64,000 nt of DNA from Enterocloster bolteae (GCF_002234575.2 NZ_CP022464.2:1922001-1986000); one strand, 5' to 3'. Counted from the stretch's first letter, positions 54,795 to 63,970 are shown. Numbers and translations: made by a program. Notes: a model not told the origin generated them from the letters alone.

Positions 54795-55349
54795 ATGGAA
54801 GAAAGCGATTTTTATACACTGGCAAACACGGACCGTATGGGTATATTTCTCATTTGTATTAAAAATAAACAGGGTGAATTAAGTGGGGACATTGTAAATT
54901 TTTATTTAAAGGAGCCCGTGGCATTTACCGGCATACTGGATTTGGGACTGAAAATAGACACATTATGCGCGAAATTTCAACGGCCTATGGCGACAACAGA
55001 ACCAAGGTTTTTGACCGCTCATATGAAAAGAGCATATGAGAAGCGGGAACTGGACAAAGAGCATATTCCAATGAAATACTGTACAAAGATTCAAAATATG
55101 GCTAGCTTTATGGCTTTAGGTATAAGCGCGTGTGAAACATTGATTATTGAAATTCATCAGCGTCAGTTTTCCAGTATGCAGGGACGCATAAAAGGAAAAT
55201 GCAGTGGTGGAAACGGCGTTTCATTCCGCAGCGCATTAGAGCTGATGAGAATGCTGCGTGAATATGAGTATATGCGAAATGAAAAGAATAAGAACGGAGG
55301 TTCTAATGGGAAGACCAGAAAAGAACAGGAAACAGTAGAGACACCATGA
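54795..55349 (+). CDS. Unrecognised cytoplasmic protein after the surface operon
   Basis: About 184 residues from the ATG at 54795, which has GAGGTGA upstream; earlier in-frame ATGs (54723, 54753, 54771) are less well placed. It has no signal or membrane segment. NTDRMGIFLICIKNKQGELS and FYLKEPVAFTGILDLGLKID suggest an alpha/beta fold, and the tail is basic (NKNGGSNGKTRKEQ). I do not recognise the family. It follows the giant genes by about 130 bp in the same direction; a short inverted CCTGTAGTGC...GCATTACGGGG between them may be a terminator. Confidence 0.65.
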   Translation: MEESDFYTLANTDRMGIFLICIKNKQGELSGDIVNFYLKEPVAFTGILDLGLKIDTLCAKFQRPMATTEPRFLTAHMKRAYEKRELDKEHIPMKYCTKIQNMASFMALGISACETLIIEIHQRQFSSMQGRIKGKCSGGNGVSFRSALELMRMLREYEYMRNEKNKNGGSNGKTRKEQETVETP

Positions 55350-55479
55350 TGAATAATGGCTATTTATAGTTATATGTAAAAATAGGATGGGACTGTATTG
55401 TTTGGTTTTCATAAATAGGATACAGAACTATGGATGATTCGTCAAAATATATCGCTTTGAGCAAGGAAAGGGATTTTTA

Positions 55480-55944
55480 ATGAGAAAAGACAGATTTAAT
55501 ATTTGTATTTCTTTTTATGCAGTGTTGGCATTTGTATTAGCAATTTTAGGACAAACTTTATTATGCGGTATGTTGCTTGGTTTTGTTATTGTGATTCAAA
55601 AGGATGAATGGCTTACAAAGCAGGTCATGCAGGCATTTTTTCTTGCTCTTGTGGAAAGTATCATATCATGCGTAACGAATATTTTTTCAGGGCTATATGC
55701 TATACCTATCTTAGGAATTGCTTTCTCTGGAATCGTTGGTCTTATCAGCGGCATTCTCTCTTTTCTTTTGTTAATCATTGGACTTATCGCAATAGGGAAA
55801 GTATCAAAAGACTCAGATGCAAGAATTCCCATAGCATCTAAATTGGCAAATAAGGCATTCGGTCTGACTTGTACGATACAATATAAGCCTGCTTCAGATG
55901 CGTCTGTGCAAGATCCAGACACCTCAAACGATCATAAAGACTAA
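55480..55944 (+). CDS. Small membrane protein (four hydrophobic segments), unknown
   Basis: 154 residues, ATG preceded by AAGGAAAGGG. Hydrophobic segments near residues 12-30, 45-70, 72-95 and 95-112, and a polar C-terminal tail. It resembles the DUF4870-type small membrane proteins in layout, but I cannot confirm the family. No partner is evident among its neighbours. Confidence 0.65.
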   Translation: MRKDRFNICISFYAVLAFVLAILGQTLLCGMLLGFVIVIQKDEWLTKQVMQAFFLALVESIISCVTNIFSGLYAIPILGIAFSGIVGLISGILSFLLLIIGLIAIGKVSKDSDARIPIASKLANKAFGLTCTIQYKPASDASVQDPDTSNDHKD

Positions 55945-55947
55945 AAT

Positions 55948-56052
55948 AATCAAATGTTATGATCCGGCTTCTTATGGAGTGGTAATCAGAAGTGACGGCT
56001 CCAAGCCAAAAGAATATGTTGCAAAAACAGAGGTGTGTAGGTTGGAAGACTA
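55948..56052 (+). other. Short coding-like fragment
   Basis: The frame reads CYDPASYGVVIRSDGSKPKE then YVAKTEVCRLED and a stop, which looks like the C-terminal end of a protein, but there is no start codon or ribosome site. Probably a remnant of an unknown gene. Confidence 0.35.
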
Positions 56053-56110
56053 ACTGGTCAGGAAGGAGTGCATGCAGTGATTGAAAATCTTTACATAAGA
56101 GGTATGGTTT

Positions 56111-56539
56111 ATGCGGTGGAAATCTACAGGAGAGGCAGAAATTAATATAGGGGTGCTTGGAAGCAGGAATGATGTTTTGTGGGAATTCAGAGATTTTTTG
56201 ATTTGTCTTGACGCTGAATCAGATTACAAGATTAGCATGATGTTGGCAAAAAATCGTGAAACTCTTCTGCGAGTGATGTCATTCGTTCCTGGAGGATTTG
56301 ACATCATAATTGTGACAGACCATCTGCCTGGTTTCGTTTATTTGGAAATGGCAGAAATGGCATTTGCGTTTAATGCAGAAGTGAAAATCCTGTTTCAAAT
56401 GGATAGGGGCATGGAATTTTCAGATAAACTATACCCACATGCATTATTTGTGCCTGGCAGGGAACAGCTAAAAAGCTTAGCGAAAGAAAAAATGGATGAT
56501 ATGATAACAAAAAATAGTGAAAAAGGAGCAGCAAAATGA
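56111..56539 (+). CDS. Unrecognised small protein, translationally coupled to an HU-like gene
   Basis: 142 residues. EINIGVLGSRNDVLWEFRDF and FDIIIVTDHLPGFVYLEM look like an alpha/beta (receiver- or Rossmann-like) fold, and the tail is charged. ATG at 56111 lacks a strong ribosome site. Its stop overlaps the start of the HU-like gene as ATGA, so both are expressed together. I do not recognise the family. Confidence 0.6.
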   Translation: MRWKSTGEAEINIGVLGSRNDVLWEFRDFLICLDAESDYKISMMLAKNRETLLRVMSFVPGGFDIIIVTDHLPGFVYLEMAEMAFAFNAEVKILFQMDRGMEFSDKLYPHALFVPGREQLKSLAKEKMDDMITKNSEKGAAK

Positions 56540-56819
56540 ATAGGGAGAACTGGTTGAAAAAATTTCTGAGAAATCAGGCTTGGCCATCTGTCAAAGTGCG
56601 AATGCACTAAATGGAATCATTGATTCTATCTCTGAGAAATTAAAAACAGGGGATGTGTGCTTGATGTGGGGTGGAACTTTTGCGGTTGCAGAACGGAAAG
56701 GACGTCAGAGAAGAAATCCAAGAACCGGAGAAGTAGTCGAGATTAAACCGCGTAGGGTTCCCGTATTCCGCGCGGGTTCCATATTGAAGAGGGAGGTAAT
56801 TCAGGGAAATCAAGGATAG
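56536..56819 (+). pseudogene. HU/IHF-type DNA-binding protein with a one-base deletion near its start
   Basis: The ATG at 56536 has AAAAGGAG upstream and begins MNREN, then the frame is lost near 56550. One base added there gives MNRENLVEKISEKSGLAICQ, which joins the open frame at 56552-56819. The latter has ERKGRQRRNPRTGEVVEIKP, the DNA-binding beta arm, and VPVFRAGSILKREV. So this is a HU homologue of usual length with a single-base loss or a sequencing error. WGG replaces the usual GFG turn before TF. Confidence 0.8.
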
Positions 56820-56961
56820 GTGTTGGTAGCATACCATGTCATAGATTATTGTAAGTGGAGAAGCGGAACGCAGTGCATATCGGTAACAAGTTACTTTGCG
56901 TGAGCTGGTAAGAACGAAACGAATTTTAATTTTTCAGTAGATTCATTGGTCAAATAATAGA

Positions 56962-56999
56962 GCAATATTTAGAGTCACAGCAGTGACTTTAAATATTGC
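56962..56999. repeat. Strong 17-bp inverted repeat hairpin
   Basis: GCAATATTTAGAGTCAC at 56962-56978 pairs with GTGACTTTAAATATTGC at 56983-56999, one G/T mismatch, loop AGCA. It has no T-run and stands 80 bp before the zinc-ribbon gene. It may be an RNA structure, operator or element end. Confidence 0.75.
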
Positions 57000-57079
57000 A
57001 TCTATGGCATGGTATAGTAAGATATGTCGGAAGCCTTCGTAAGACCGTAGAATTTGTAACGTAATTAAAAGGAGATGGA

Positions 57080-57265
57080 ATGGATATTAAGTGCCAATAT
57101 TGTGGAAAGAATCTGGCAACGATAGAGGGAACGGGAAGAGATACTTTCACAAGTAAGATTGTATTTACATGTAGATTTTGCGGAAGAACTACATCACTGA
57201 ACATTATACGGAATAAGAGAAGAAAGAATGAGAAAGAGAGAAATAGGGCTGCTATAGAATTATAA
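57080..57265 (+). CDS. Small zinc-ribbon protein (Com-like)
   Basis: 61 residues; AAAGGAG lies 6 bases before the ATG. Two CxxC pairs (CQYCGKN and CRFCGRT) with an intervening EGTGRDTFTSKIVFT make a zinc ribbon like phage Com-type or small regulatory proteins. The tail is basic. It may bind RNA or DNA. It is not next to other zinc genes and its role is unknown. Confidence 0.72.
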   Translation: MDIKCQYCGKNLATIEGTGRDTFTSKIVFTCRFCGRTTSLNIIRNKRRKNEKERNRAAIEL

Positions 57266-57457
57266 GGTGAAGGTGGCATGATATATTGGCATACATAATG
57301 ACAGGTGCGGTAGACAGAGGGAATATAAAAAGAAAATCATGGTATATCACGGGGCTACTCTGTAATGCAGTTGCATCCCTGGTTTAGGTGAAAGAATTGG
57401 GACTATGAAACGTGTAGAAGGTGCGAGTTAGAGCTCGAATACTAGGAGGGTGTGTAG
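57266..57457. other. Intergenic, no gene seen
   Basis: Only the ribosome binding site AGGAGGG just before 57458 is apparent. No promoter of good quality was found. Confidence 0.4.
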
Positions 57458-59137
57458 ATGAAGGATTTAATGAAACGATGGAAACTGGCAAATGAGGTGA
57501 TTGCCTGTATAACTACAGTAATAATTATTTCGATACTACCTCTGGTATTTCATGATTACTATTTTGATATATTAGATACAAAATATTATTTTTATTGTGG
57601 CACGGTTATTTGCATGGCGGCAGTCATGCTGTTATTGACTCTCATCATTCTTCGGCTTAACAAAGGAACGATTGTAATGACGCCAAAGCTCAGAAAATCG
57701 GATTGGGCGATGATTGGTTTTTTGTTTTCTATTGTGTTATCTTGTATTTGGTCTGACTACCGTTTCGAGGCGTTTTGGGGTACAGAAGGTCGCCTTATGG
57801 GGACTTTTTTGTATTTGATATGTGGTATCAGTTTCTTTACGCTTGGACATTGTTTGAAATTTAAGAGATGGTATCTGGAGGCTTTTCTTGTCACGGGAAT
57901 GGTTGTTTGTTCAATTGGAATTATGCAATATTTCCTCATCGATCCATTTGGATTTAAAAAAGATATTCATGCAAGCCATTACACTTCTTTTATATCCACA
58001 GTTGGTAATATAAATACATACGCTTCTTATGTAGCACTTATATTTGGAATGAGTACTACGTTATTTGTAAGAGAGAGAAATATGGCCAGAAAATCATGGT
58101 ATGTCTTTACGGTTATTCTATCATTATTTGCACTGGTTACGGGGAATAGTGATAATGCATATTTGACAATAGGAGTCATAGTGCTTTTTCTTCCATTATA
58201 CGCGTTTCGTGATATGTATGGATTAAAACAATATATGCTTTTAATATCTATGATCAGTACAGAATTTATGGCAATTGGCGAGATTGATAAAAGGTATGCA
58301 TCGCATGTGCTGCCGATAGGTGGTTTATTCCGCCTGATAGTCGGGAGTGATTGGCTTATTTTCGTAGTGGCAGCACTGTGGGGATGCACCGCTTTCATAT
58401 ATATATTAGAGAGATTTGTGCGGAAGAAATACAAAGACGAGTGCGGAATATGTATATGCAGACGAATTTGGGGGACAGTGTTAATCCTGGCGATAGCTGT
58501 ACTCATATATATGACGTTCGATGCGACACGAATGGGGAATGGGCAACAGTATGGGATATTAAAGGATTATTTATTGATTAATGATGAATGGGGAACACAT
58601 AGGGGATACATCTGGAGGATTGGTATTGAATGTTACATGAAATACTCACCTCTCCGAAAGCTGTTTGGCTCCGGTCCCGACACATTTGGAATTGTTACAC
58701 AAAGCTATTATAGAGAAATGATTGAGCGTTATTATGAAATATTTGATAGTGCACATAATGAGTATTTGCAATATCTAATCACTATTGGGATAGTCGGGCT
58801 ATTTTCCTATCTTTTTTTATTAGTGTCTTCTATAATCGAAATGGTAAAGGCTTCAAAAAGGGAGGATTCAGTTATGTCAATTGTATATGCCGTTAGCTGC
58901 TATGCGGCCCAGGCAGTTGTAAATATAGGAGTTCCGATTGTATTTCCAGTTATGTTTACACTTTTAAGTGTAGGAATATCCGTTCAAAACTGCACAGATA
59001 AAACATCGGAAGTAAAGGTGATGAGAGGGACTAAAAGAGAAAACAAAAACAATAAATATCTCTATAAAGATAAAGTACAGTTTACAAGGGACTACACAGG
59101 GGAGGTATCTGACGGGAGGGGGTCCACCCCGTCTTAG
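57458..59137 (+). CDS. O-antigen ligase/polymerase family membrane protein (Wzy/WaaL-like)
   Basis: 559 residues, AGGAGGG 10 bases before the ATG. About twelve hydrophobic segments. The large loop and following part have LFGSGPDTFGIV and DSAHNEYLQYLITIGIVGL, the PF04932 signature with the conserved His-Asn-Glu. Such proteins join or polymerise lipid-linked glycans, or attach glycans to other acceptors, outside the membrane. No glycosyltransferase genes are next to it, so the substrate is unknown. Its C-terminal end (GRGSTPS) lies at the start of a decayed gene fragment and may have been altered by that junction. Confidence 0.87.
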   Translation: MKDLMKRWKLANEVIACITTVIIISILPLVFHDYYFDILDTKYYFYCGTVICMAAVMLLLTLIILRLNKGTIVMTPKLRKSDWAMIGFLFSIVLSCIWSDYRFEAFWGTEGRLMGTFLYLICGISFFTLGHCLKFKRWYLEAFLVTGMVVCSIGIMQYFLIDPFGFKKDIHASHYTSFISTVGNINTYASYVALIFGMSTTLFVRERNMARKSWYVFTVILSLFALVTGNSDNAYLTIGVIVLFLPLYAFRDMYGLKQYMLLISMISTEFMAIGEIDKRYASHVLPIGGLFRLIVGSDWLIFVVAALWGCTAFIYILERFVRKKYKDECGICICRRIWGTVLILAIAVLIYMTFDATRMGNGQQYGILKDYLLINDEWGTHRGYIWRIGIECYMKYSPLRKLFGSGPDTFGIVTQSYYREMIERYYEIFDSAHNEYLQYLITIGIVGLFSYLFLLVSSIIEMVKASKREDSVMSIVYAVSCYAAQAVVNIGVPIVFPVMFTLLSVGISVQNCTDKTSEVKVMRGTKRENKNNKYLYKDKVQFTRDYTGEVSDGRGSTPS

Positions 59138-59138
59138 C

Positions 59139-59350
59139 TATCATGGTGTCTCGTTTGTGGAAGCGACAGCCTTGGCGGCCTTTGTCACCTATATCCTGTG
59201 CCATTCTTCTTCTCGATAAAGGTGCAACTCTTTCCGGAAGAATTGATGGAATAGGGCATTAAGCCTAATACAATCCGCCTGTCCATCGGCATAGAGCATA
59301 TTGATGATATTATCGCATACTTAGAGAATGGGTTTGCTTCATTAAAATAA
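59139..59350 (+). pseudogene. Remnant of an O-acetylhomoserine sulfhydrylase-like (MetY) gene
   Basis: YHGVSFVEA...AAFVTYI, then in another frame ILLLDKGATLSG, then QLFPEELME-stop-GIKPNTIRL and IGIEHIDDIIAYLENGF match the middle and the C-terminal end of PLP-dependent MetY/cystathionine gamma-synthase-like enzymes. Internal deletion, frameshift and a TAG stop show it is dead. It begins within two bases of the stop of the preceding gene. Confidence 0.75.
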
Positions 59351-59387
59351 GTGATGTGAATGAAATTGAGGTAAAAGGGAGTCTGGC

Positions 59388-59570
59388 TTAAGCTGGGAAA
59401 TTATCGGGAAATATTTGCCGTTGTACCTTTCTGGTTTCACTGAAATGCATCCGAACAACATAATAGGTATCATCCCAATCTTTTTCCCTATGCCGGTCTG
59501 AGGGTTCCACTATCATGTCAGAGGATTTTTTCTTGTTGCTTAAAGGGGCATATACTTCTTTCTCGGGCAC
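59388..59570 (-). pseudogene. TnpW-like transposon-encoded small protein, remnant
   Basis: On the minus strand it reads DWDDTYYVVRMHFSETRKVQ, like the small TnpW proteins of clostridial transposons (TYIV-HFSET). A second, more decayed relative lies near 60520-60610. Both show loss of the upstream part. They flank the toxin-antitoxin pair. Confidence 0.5.
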
Positions 59571-59746
59571 AGACCACCGAGATAAGTTGTCAAGGGCATT
59601 TTAATCAAGTTCATAAAAATTCAAAAATGGCAGCCTTTCAATCTACGCTACTTCCAGCATTTTCACTTGATTTTTTTGAGTCTTCTGCATATAATAAGAG
59701 TAGGGAAAACCCTACTTTCCATGTTTCAGAAAGGTGGTGTAAAATC

Positions 59747-60022
59747 ATGTTAGCAAATACGTTTGTAGACAATGCAAAAGTCATGGCAAAGGGGCAGGTC
59801 ACAATTCCCAAAGATATTCGGGAAGTACTCGGCGTGGCAAGCGGTGATCGCATTACGTTTATCGTTGAGGGAAACACCGTCCGCATAGTTAATTCTGCTG
59901 TCTACGCTATGCAGGTGCTTCAAAAGGAGATGGCCGGAGAAGCAGAACGCTCTGGCTTAACCTCCGATGATGATGTCATGGCGTTTGTGGAAGAATTGAG
60001 AAATGAGGACGAGAACGCATGA
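59747..60022 (+). CDS. AbrB/MazE-type antitoxin
   Basis: 91 residues from the ATG at 59747, with AAGGTGG 9 bases before it; the longer frame from 59627 is unsupported. The swapped-hairpin DNA-binding motif is clear: KGQVTIPKDIREVLGVASGD then FIVEGNTVRIV. The C-terminal part probably wraps the toxin. Its stop overlaps the toxin start as ATGA. Confidence 0.9.
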   Translation: MLANTFVDNAKVMAKGQVTIPKDIREVLGVASGDRITFIVEGNTVRIVNSAVYAMQVLQKEMAGEAERSGLTSDDDVMAFVEELRNEDENA

Positions 60023-60420
60023 GGGTTTTGATTGATACCAATGTTCTGATTTCTGCCGCTTTAAGCGCAAACGGCATCCCCTTTCAGGCGTATGTAAAAG
60101 CGGCGTCCTATCCCAATCACGGGCTGATCTGTGAGCAGAACGTGGACGAAATGAAGCGGATATTTAACAAGAAATTTCCGAATCGGCTTGCGTCACTGGA
60201 TAAATTTCTTTCCGTTGCACTCCTGACTTTGGAACTGGTTCCGATTCCAACAGAGAAAGATAGTTCAGAGATACAGATCCGTGATAGGAATGATCGTCCA
60301 ATTCTTCGGGCAGCCATAGAAGCAAAGGCCGATGTTTTACTGACCGGCGATAAAGATTTTTTGGAATCTGGCGTGAAAAATCCGATGATTATGACACCGG
60401 CTGATTTTCTCCAATACTGA
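60019..60420 (+). CDS. PIN-domain toxin (predicted ribonuclease)
   Basis: 133 residues, translation coupled to the antitoxin. The PIN-fold acidic residues are in VLIDTNVLISA, EQNVDEMKRI, RDRNDRPILRAAIEAKADVL (Asp) and LTGDKDFLE. Such toxins cleave RNA when unbound. The pair stands alone among decayed mobile sequence, as is common for these modules. Confidence 0.9.
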   Translation: MRVLIDTNVLISAALSANGIPFQAYVKAASYPNHGLICEQNVDEMKRIFNKKFPNRLASLDKFLSVALLTLELVPIPTEKDSSEIQIRDRNDRPILRAAIEAKADVLLTGDKDFLESGVKNPMIMTPADFLQY

Positions 60421-60519
60421 AACGGTGCGGAGCCGGGAACCTGAGAGATGGTTTCCGGCTCCGCATTTTGACATCTGCTTAACCTCATTTTTGAGCATAC
60501 GTTTTATCTTGTTGTTTAT

Positions 60520-60620
60520 GGTTGCCTTGCTGGTTTTACTGAAATGTATTCGGACAATAAGTAGTTTTACCGATTTTCTTTACCAGAGCAGGCGCGTCCT
60601 TTTGTCCTGCGCCGGCCTGG
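60520..60620 (-). pseudogene. Second TnpW-like remnant
   Basis: The minus strand reads LVKKIGKTTYCPNTF with frame damage. The DNA is clearly related to 59421-59510, for example CTGGTTTTACTGAAATG versus CTGGTTTCACTGAAATG. Two relatives on both sides of the toxin-antitoxin genes suggest past insertion events. Confidence 0.45.
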
Positions 60621-60820
60621 AGGAATGCAGCTGTTTCAGAGGCATTTTTCTTCCAGAAGTTTTTCCTTCAGAGAGAATCAGGGCACACCGTTCCAGGATG
60701 GGGGCATAGATTCGTGCATGGAACAGAGCGGATGGGGTATTGATCGCGTCCAGTTTCAGGTTTGTTTAATCATTGGTTTCCGATTGCGGTAACTACAGTC
60801 GCTCACATGGGACATCAGAT

Positions 60821-61087
60821 TTATTGCGTACTCGGTATTCTCGCTCCCAGAGCGTCAAGGGGTAACAGGTCATACATTCCCTGACTAACGATAAAATCCG
60901 CGCTGTCTCCGGAAAACATACCATCCAGCCGGTTTGGGATAGAGGGGAAGTTTATCATCAGCACCGAAATATCCTGGTCAAGCAGAGCGTTGGCGATACA
61001 ACTAGAGAAAAAAATTTCCCATCCCCACATCCACGAACAGGAGAAACAAGGTGTTATCCCGGCATGCTTTTGTTCAGTTATCCACAT
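60821..61087 (-). pseudogene. Decayed fragment of an unrecognised protein
   Basis: The minus-strand frame reads NALLDQDISVLMINFPSIPN then SGDSADFIVSQGMYDLLPLD with no start or ribosome site. It looks protein-like but I cannot place the family. Confidence 0.35.
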
Positions 61088-61253
61088 AGGCGCGGGCTTT
61101 CTTTATCAGTGGATTCTGCCCATTGTCATTGGCAACAGTGTAGTCATACAGATAGCGGTCATGAAGCCCTTGCGCCTTTATTCCCCTAATGCTTTCCCTA
61201 CGGTTTCACTGGTCCTCGGCCTCCTTGCTCCGCCATTCTGACTCCACCTGACA

Positions 61254-61430
61254 GGAGCATACACAGTGGGGAATGAAATAGCCGGATTTCCCGAAGCAGG
61301 GAACAACGGTTTAGTGGTTCCCGCTGCAATGTTTACAGTGGATAAGCCCGTCAGCCGGGGATATCTACTCGTCCGAGAGGAAGAAGCGGTAAAGCTCTCT
61401 GGGGCATCCAATCGGGCTGTTAGAGGCTAG
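61254..61430 (+). other. Protein-like fragment (strand uncertain)
   Basis: The plus-strand frame reads AYTVGNEIAGFPEAGNNGLV, then AAMFTVDKPVSRGYLLVREE, then a stop. The minus strand is also open here. Neither is recognised, and no start codon with a ribosome site exists. Confidence 0.3.
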
Positions 61431-61610
61431 GAGGTTCACTGCGACCCTGTGGTGAGTATGGGGAGAGTATCGTTCCGGCCCGAACAGGTCATGCCCCAGC
61501 ATGAGCGGCTCCTGCGTTTTAGCAACGGTAAGCCGGTTACGGATAGGACTGGTCGCGCTGCTTCAGAAAACGGGTTTTCGTGTCGATAAATCGGATGCAT
61601 TCCGGTTTCG

Positions 61611-61775
61611 GCACAGAAGCTTACCAATGATGTTCGGCAGGCGTCTGGAGCCATAGGAAACAAGGTTCAGAATCGCGATCTCATTGATACGATTCTGTGT
61701 GGGGTAGAGGACGCCCATCGGCATTTTGCTATAATTTGGAACAGGTATATTGCGAAATACGCTTCTGAGTGCTGA
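61611..61775 (+). pseudogene. C-terminal-like fragment of an unrecognised protein
   Basis: AQKLTNDVRQASGAIGNKVQ then NRDLIDTILCGVEDAHRHFA, ending IAKYASEC and stop. It has coding-like composition but no start. It belongs to the decayed stretch 60700-62700. Confidence 0.3.
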
Positions 61776-61874
61776 TGGAGTTGGATTCTACCTTCAGTTA
61801 ATCAGAGTGGTTCAATCTTTCGTACGGGGGTGTTATTTTTGTTGTAAGCAAGGTGTTGTCTTCCTCGCGTGAAA

Positions 61875-61938
61875 ATGCTCTAAGTGTCTCTCCACTAACC
61901 ATGAGAAATAATCATGAGTAAGGAGTTACTTAGAGCAT
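61875..61938. repeat. Long imperfect palindrome
   Basis: ATGCTCTAAGT at 61875-61885 pairs with ACTTAGAGCAT at 61928-61938 (11 bp), and inner CTCC...CATGA pairs with TCATG...GGAG, so nearly all 64 nt can fold. It may be a MITE-like remnant or an element end. Confidence 0.6.
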
Positions 61939-62707
61939 ATAACATCGGTGGCAAGATAGGTTAATTAAGATTAAATGCTGCTCAATTATTAGATGGGCTA
62001 TATGGCCTACAGCTTTCACGATTAGCTAAATCATTCGGTAAGAATTGTGTCTGTAGTAGCAACATATTTGTTTGAAAAAGGATGTTTTCATTACGTAATA
62101 GAGTGTATTCACTGAATTTCAGAAGATGTTTTTTAGTATATATGTTTTTTCTATGGCTATGCATTCAATGATATACATATGGTGGTCAGTAAATCGCTAC
62201 AAGGAGAGAGGCTGAGAATCACACCAGGCTCGATATGAATGCGGCTGACATGGGCAAAATCAGCCATAACGAGGGAATTGATTCCATCGTCTTTACTAAT
62301 GCTGTTTAAGGATTTTTTGTAATTCAAAATGCAATCGTATTTAGAACAAACGGCGACAGCATGGCAAAATCATTGATTCTCTGGCTATAATCTAGAAAAA
62401 GGGAGTCTTGATCATGCTATAATACTTTTATTGTGGTCAAGGCTCCTTCCATCATGGAACGGAGCATGATGAAATGTAAAAAGAAGGAAATGAACAAAGG
62501 CGGGGCAGAAGAGGGCACCTTTGGAAAATCAAAGTGTAAGAAATAATGCAAATATTGAGCCTCATTGCCATGATGATGTGCGTGAACGATCAAAGTCTAG
62601 GAGTATTGATAAGTACAAAATGTTTGTGTTTATCTTTTCATTTTTTAGATTTAGAATATATGAAAAATGAAGAATTGCCAGTGCACTGGAGCCTATGGCT
62701 CCATTAG
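61939..62707. other. Gene-free decayed stretch
   Basis: No intact gene is seen. GGAGTCTTGATCA at 62402-62414 pairs with TGGTCAAGGCTCC at 62434-62446 (with G-T pairs), a terminator-like or element-end hairpin. The rest holds only short frames without ribosome sites. Confidence 0.4.
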
Positions 62708-63040
62708 AGGACTCCTGGGGCTTTTGTGATGCTACCGGTGGGCCTGGTTATCGTTATGGGTACCGGAACTTCTTTCGGTACGGTACCGGTTTTGGCTGTG
62801 CTATATGTACCTCTGTGTTCCGAGCGGGGCTTTGGCTTGGGCGCAACTACCCTTCTGGTTGCAGCAGCAGCCACCATTGGCGACACTAGTTTCCACGTGT
62901 CCGACATTACTCTGGCACCCACGTCTGGACTGAATGTCGATGGACAGCACGACTATATATGGGATACCTGCGTGATTCCCCTCATTGCATTAGATATCCC
63001 CATGTTTATTCTGGCCTGCCTGTGCCCATTGTTCTTCTAA
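62708..63040 (+). pseudogene. C-terminal fragment of an NhaC-like Na+/H+ antiporter
   Basis: GTSFGTVPVLAVLYVP, ATIGDTSFHVSDITLAPTSG and LNVDGQHDYIWDTC match the late part of NhaC-family antiporters; the frame begins only after a TAG at 62705-62707, so the N-terminal two thirds are missing. It ends in a hydrophobic segment and stop. Confidence 0.65.
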
Positions 63041-63055
63041 AGTAGTTAGGAACAG

Positions 63056-63121
63056 AAGCCTCTTTTCTTTTAAAATATGCGTTTATTATGCTTGCAATGA
63101 CACAAGGAGGAAAAGAGGCTT
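63056..63121. repeat. 12-bp inverted repeat between antiporter fragment and AraC gene
   Basis: AAGCCTCTTTTC at 63056-63067 and GAAAAGAGGCTT at 63110-63121 are perfect inverted repeats, 42 bp apart. It may be a bidirectional terminator or element end in a region where both flanking genes end. Confidence 0.55.
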
Positions 63122-63160
63122 AACTTATGCTTAAAAAGAAGTTTTCGGACAATTTGGGGG

Positions 63161-63970
63161 CTATCCAATATTCATGCAATACCGGTGTGGCGTAATTCCT
63201 TTATACCGTTTAAATGTTTTGATAAAATAACATACATCGCTAAAACCACATCTATAGGCTACTTCTGTCAAAGTTAAATCAGAGGTACTTAATTCGCTAC
63301 AGGCGCGCTCAATACGATAGTAGTTCAAGTAATCAATGGGGGTTCTGTGAATGATAGAATGAAAATAGCTGCAGAAATACTTGGGAGACATTCCGGCAAT
63401 TCTGGACAATTCATTCAGTGTAATGGTCTGCCCGTAATTACTATCTATGTATTCCAACACAGGTTTGAGCTGCATCATCTTTCTGGAAGATTTTGTAGCA
63501 TCAATCTTATCCTGATAAAGCTTTTTCTGGTAGATGATTCCGAAGAGTTCAAATAAAGTGCCCATGGTTATCAGTTCGCTTCCAGGCTCACTATGCTGCA
63601 TGGATATGAAAAGATGGTTGATAATTCGATGTAAGGAATGGTTGTTTTTTGTAAAATGATTCTGTACGATAATCTGATGCTTTGTAATAAGGCGGATATA
63701 AAACCGACAGGTATCTGTGTGCATGAGGAGACGCTGGATATCGAACACAATACATTCATAAATGCAATTATGAGGTAAACCGCCATGAATAACCCCCTCA
63801 TTAATAAAAATAATATCCCCAGCTTTAGCTTCAAATTCTTCATCATCTAACTTTAAAAAGAGGATTCCCTCCAAAATCCGGATGATTTCCAACTCTTTAT
63901 GACAGTGGAATGGCATGTTATAACGGGGATGATGCTCATCTACATGGTAATATTCGATAGGAAAATCCAT
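63161..63970 (-). CDS. AraC-family transcriptional regulator with cupin-type sensor
   Basis: 269 residues. N-terminal cupin region: FHCHKELEIIRILEG and AGDIIFINEGVIHGG. C-terminal pair of helix-turn-helices: LNELSRIAGMSPKYFCSYFH and LTEVAYRCGFSDVCYFIKTF, followed by KGITPHRY, the usual end. Such regulators control sugar or related catabolic genes; any target would lie to the right of the window. The start at 63970 is supported by an upstream purine-rich stretch. Confidence 0.92.
   Translation of the reverse strand: MDFPIEYYHVDEHHPRYNMPFHCHKELEIIRILEGILFLKLDDEEFEAKAGDIIFINEGVIHGGLPHNCIYECIVFDIQRLLMHTDTCRFYIRLITKHQIIVQNHFTKNNHSLHRIINHLFISMQHSEPGSELITMGTLFELFGIIYQKKLYQDKIDATKSSRKMMQLKPVLEYIDSNYGQTITLNELSRIAGMSPKYFCSYFHSIIHRTPIDYLNYYRIERACSELSTSDLTLTEVAYRCGFSDVCYFIKTFKRYKGITPHRYCMNIG

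Noticed and set aside
62680..62730. Full-length antiporter gene
   Set aside because: A TAG stop in frame at 62705-62707 and lack of any upstream transporter sequence show that only the C-terminal end is present.
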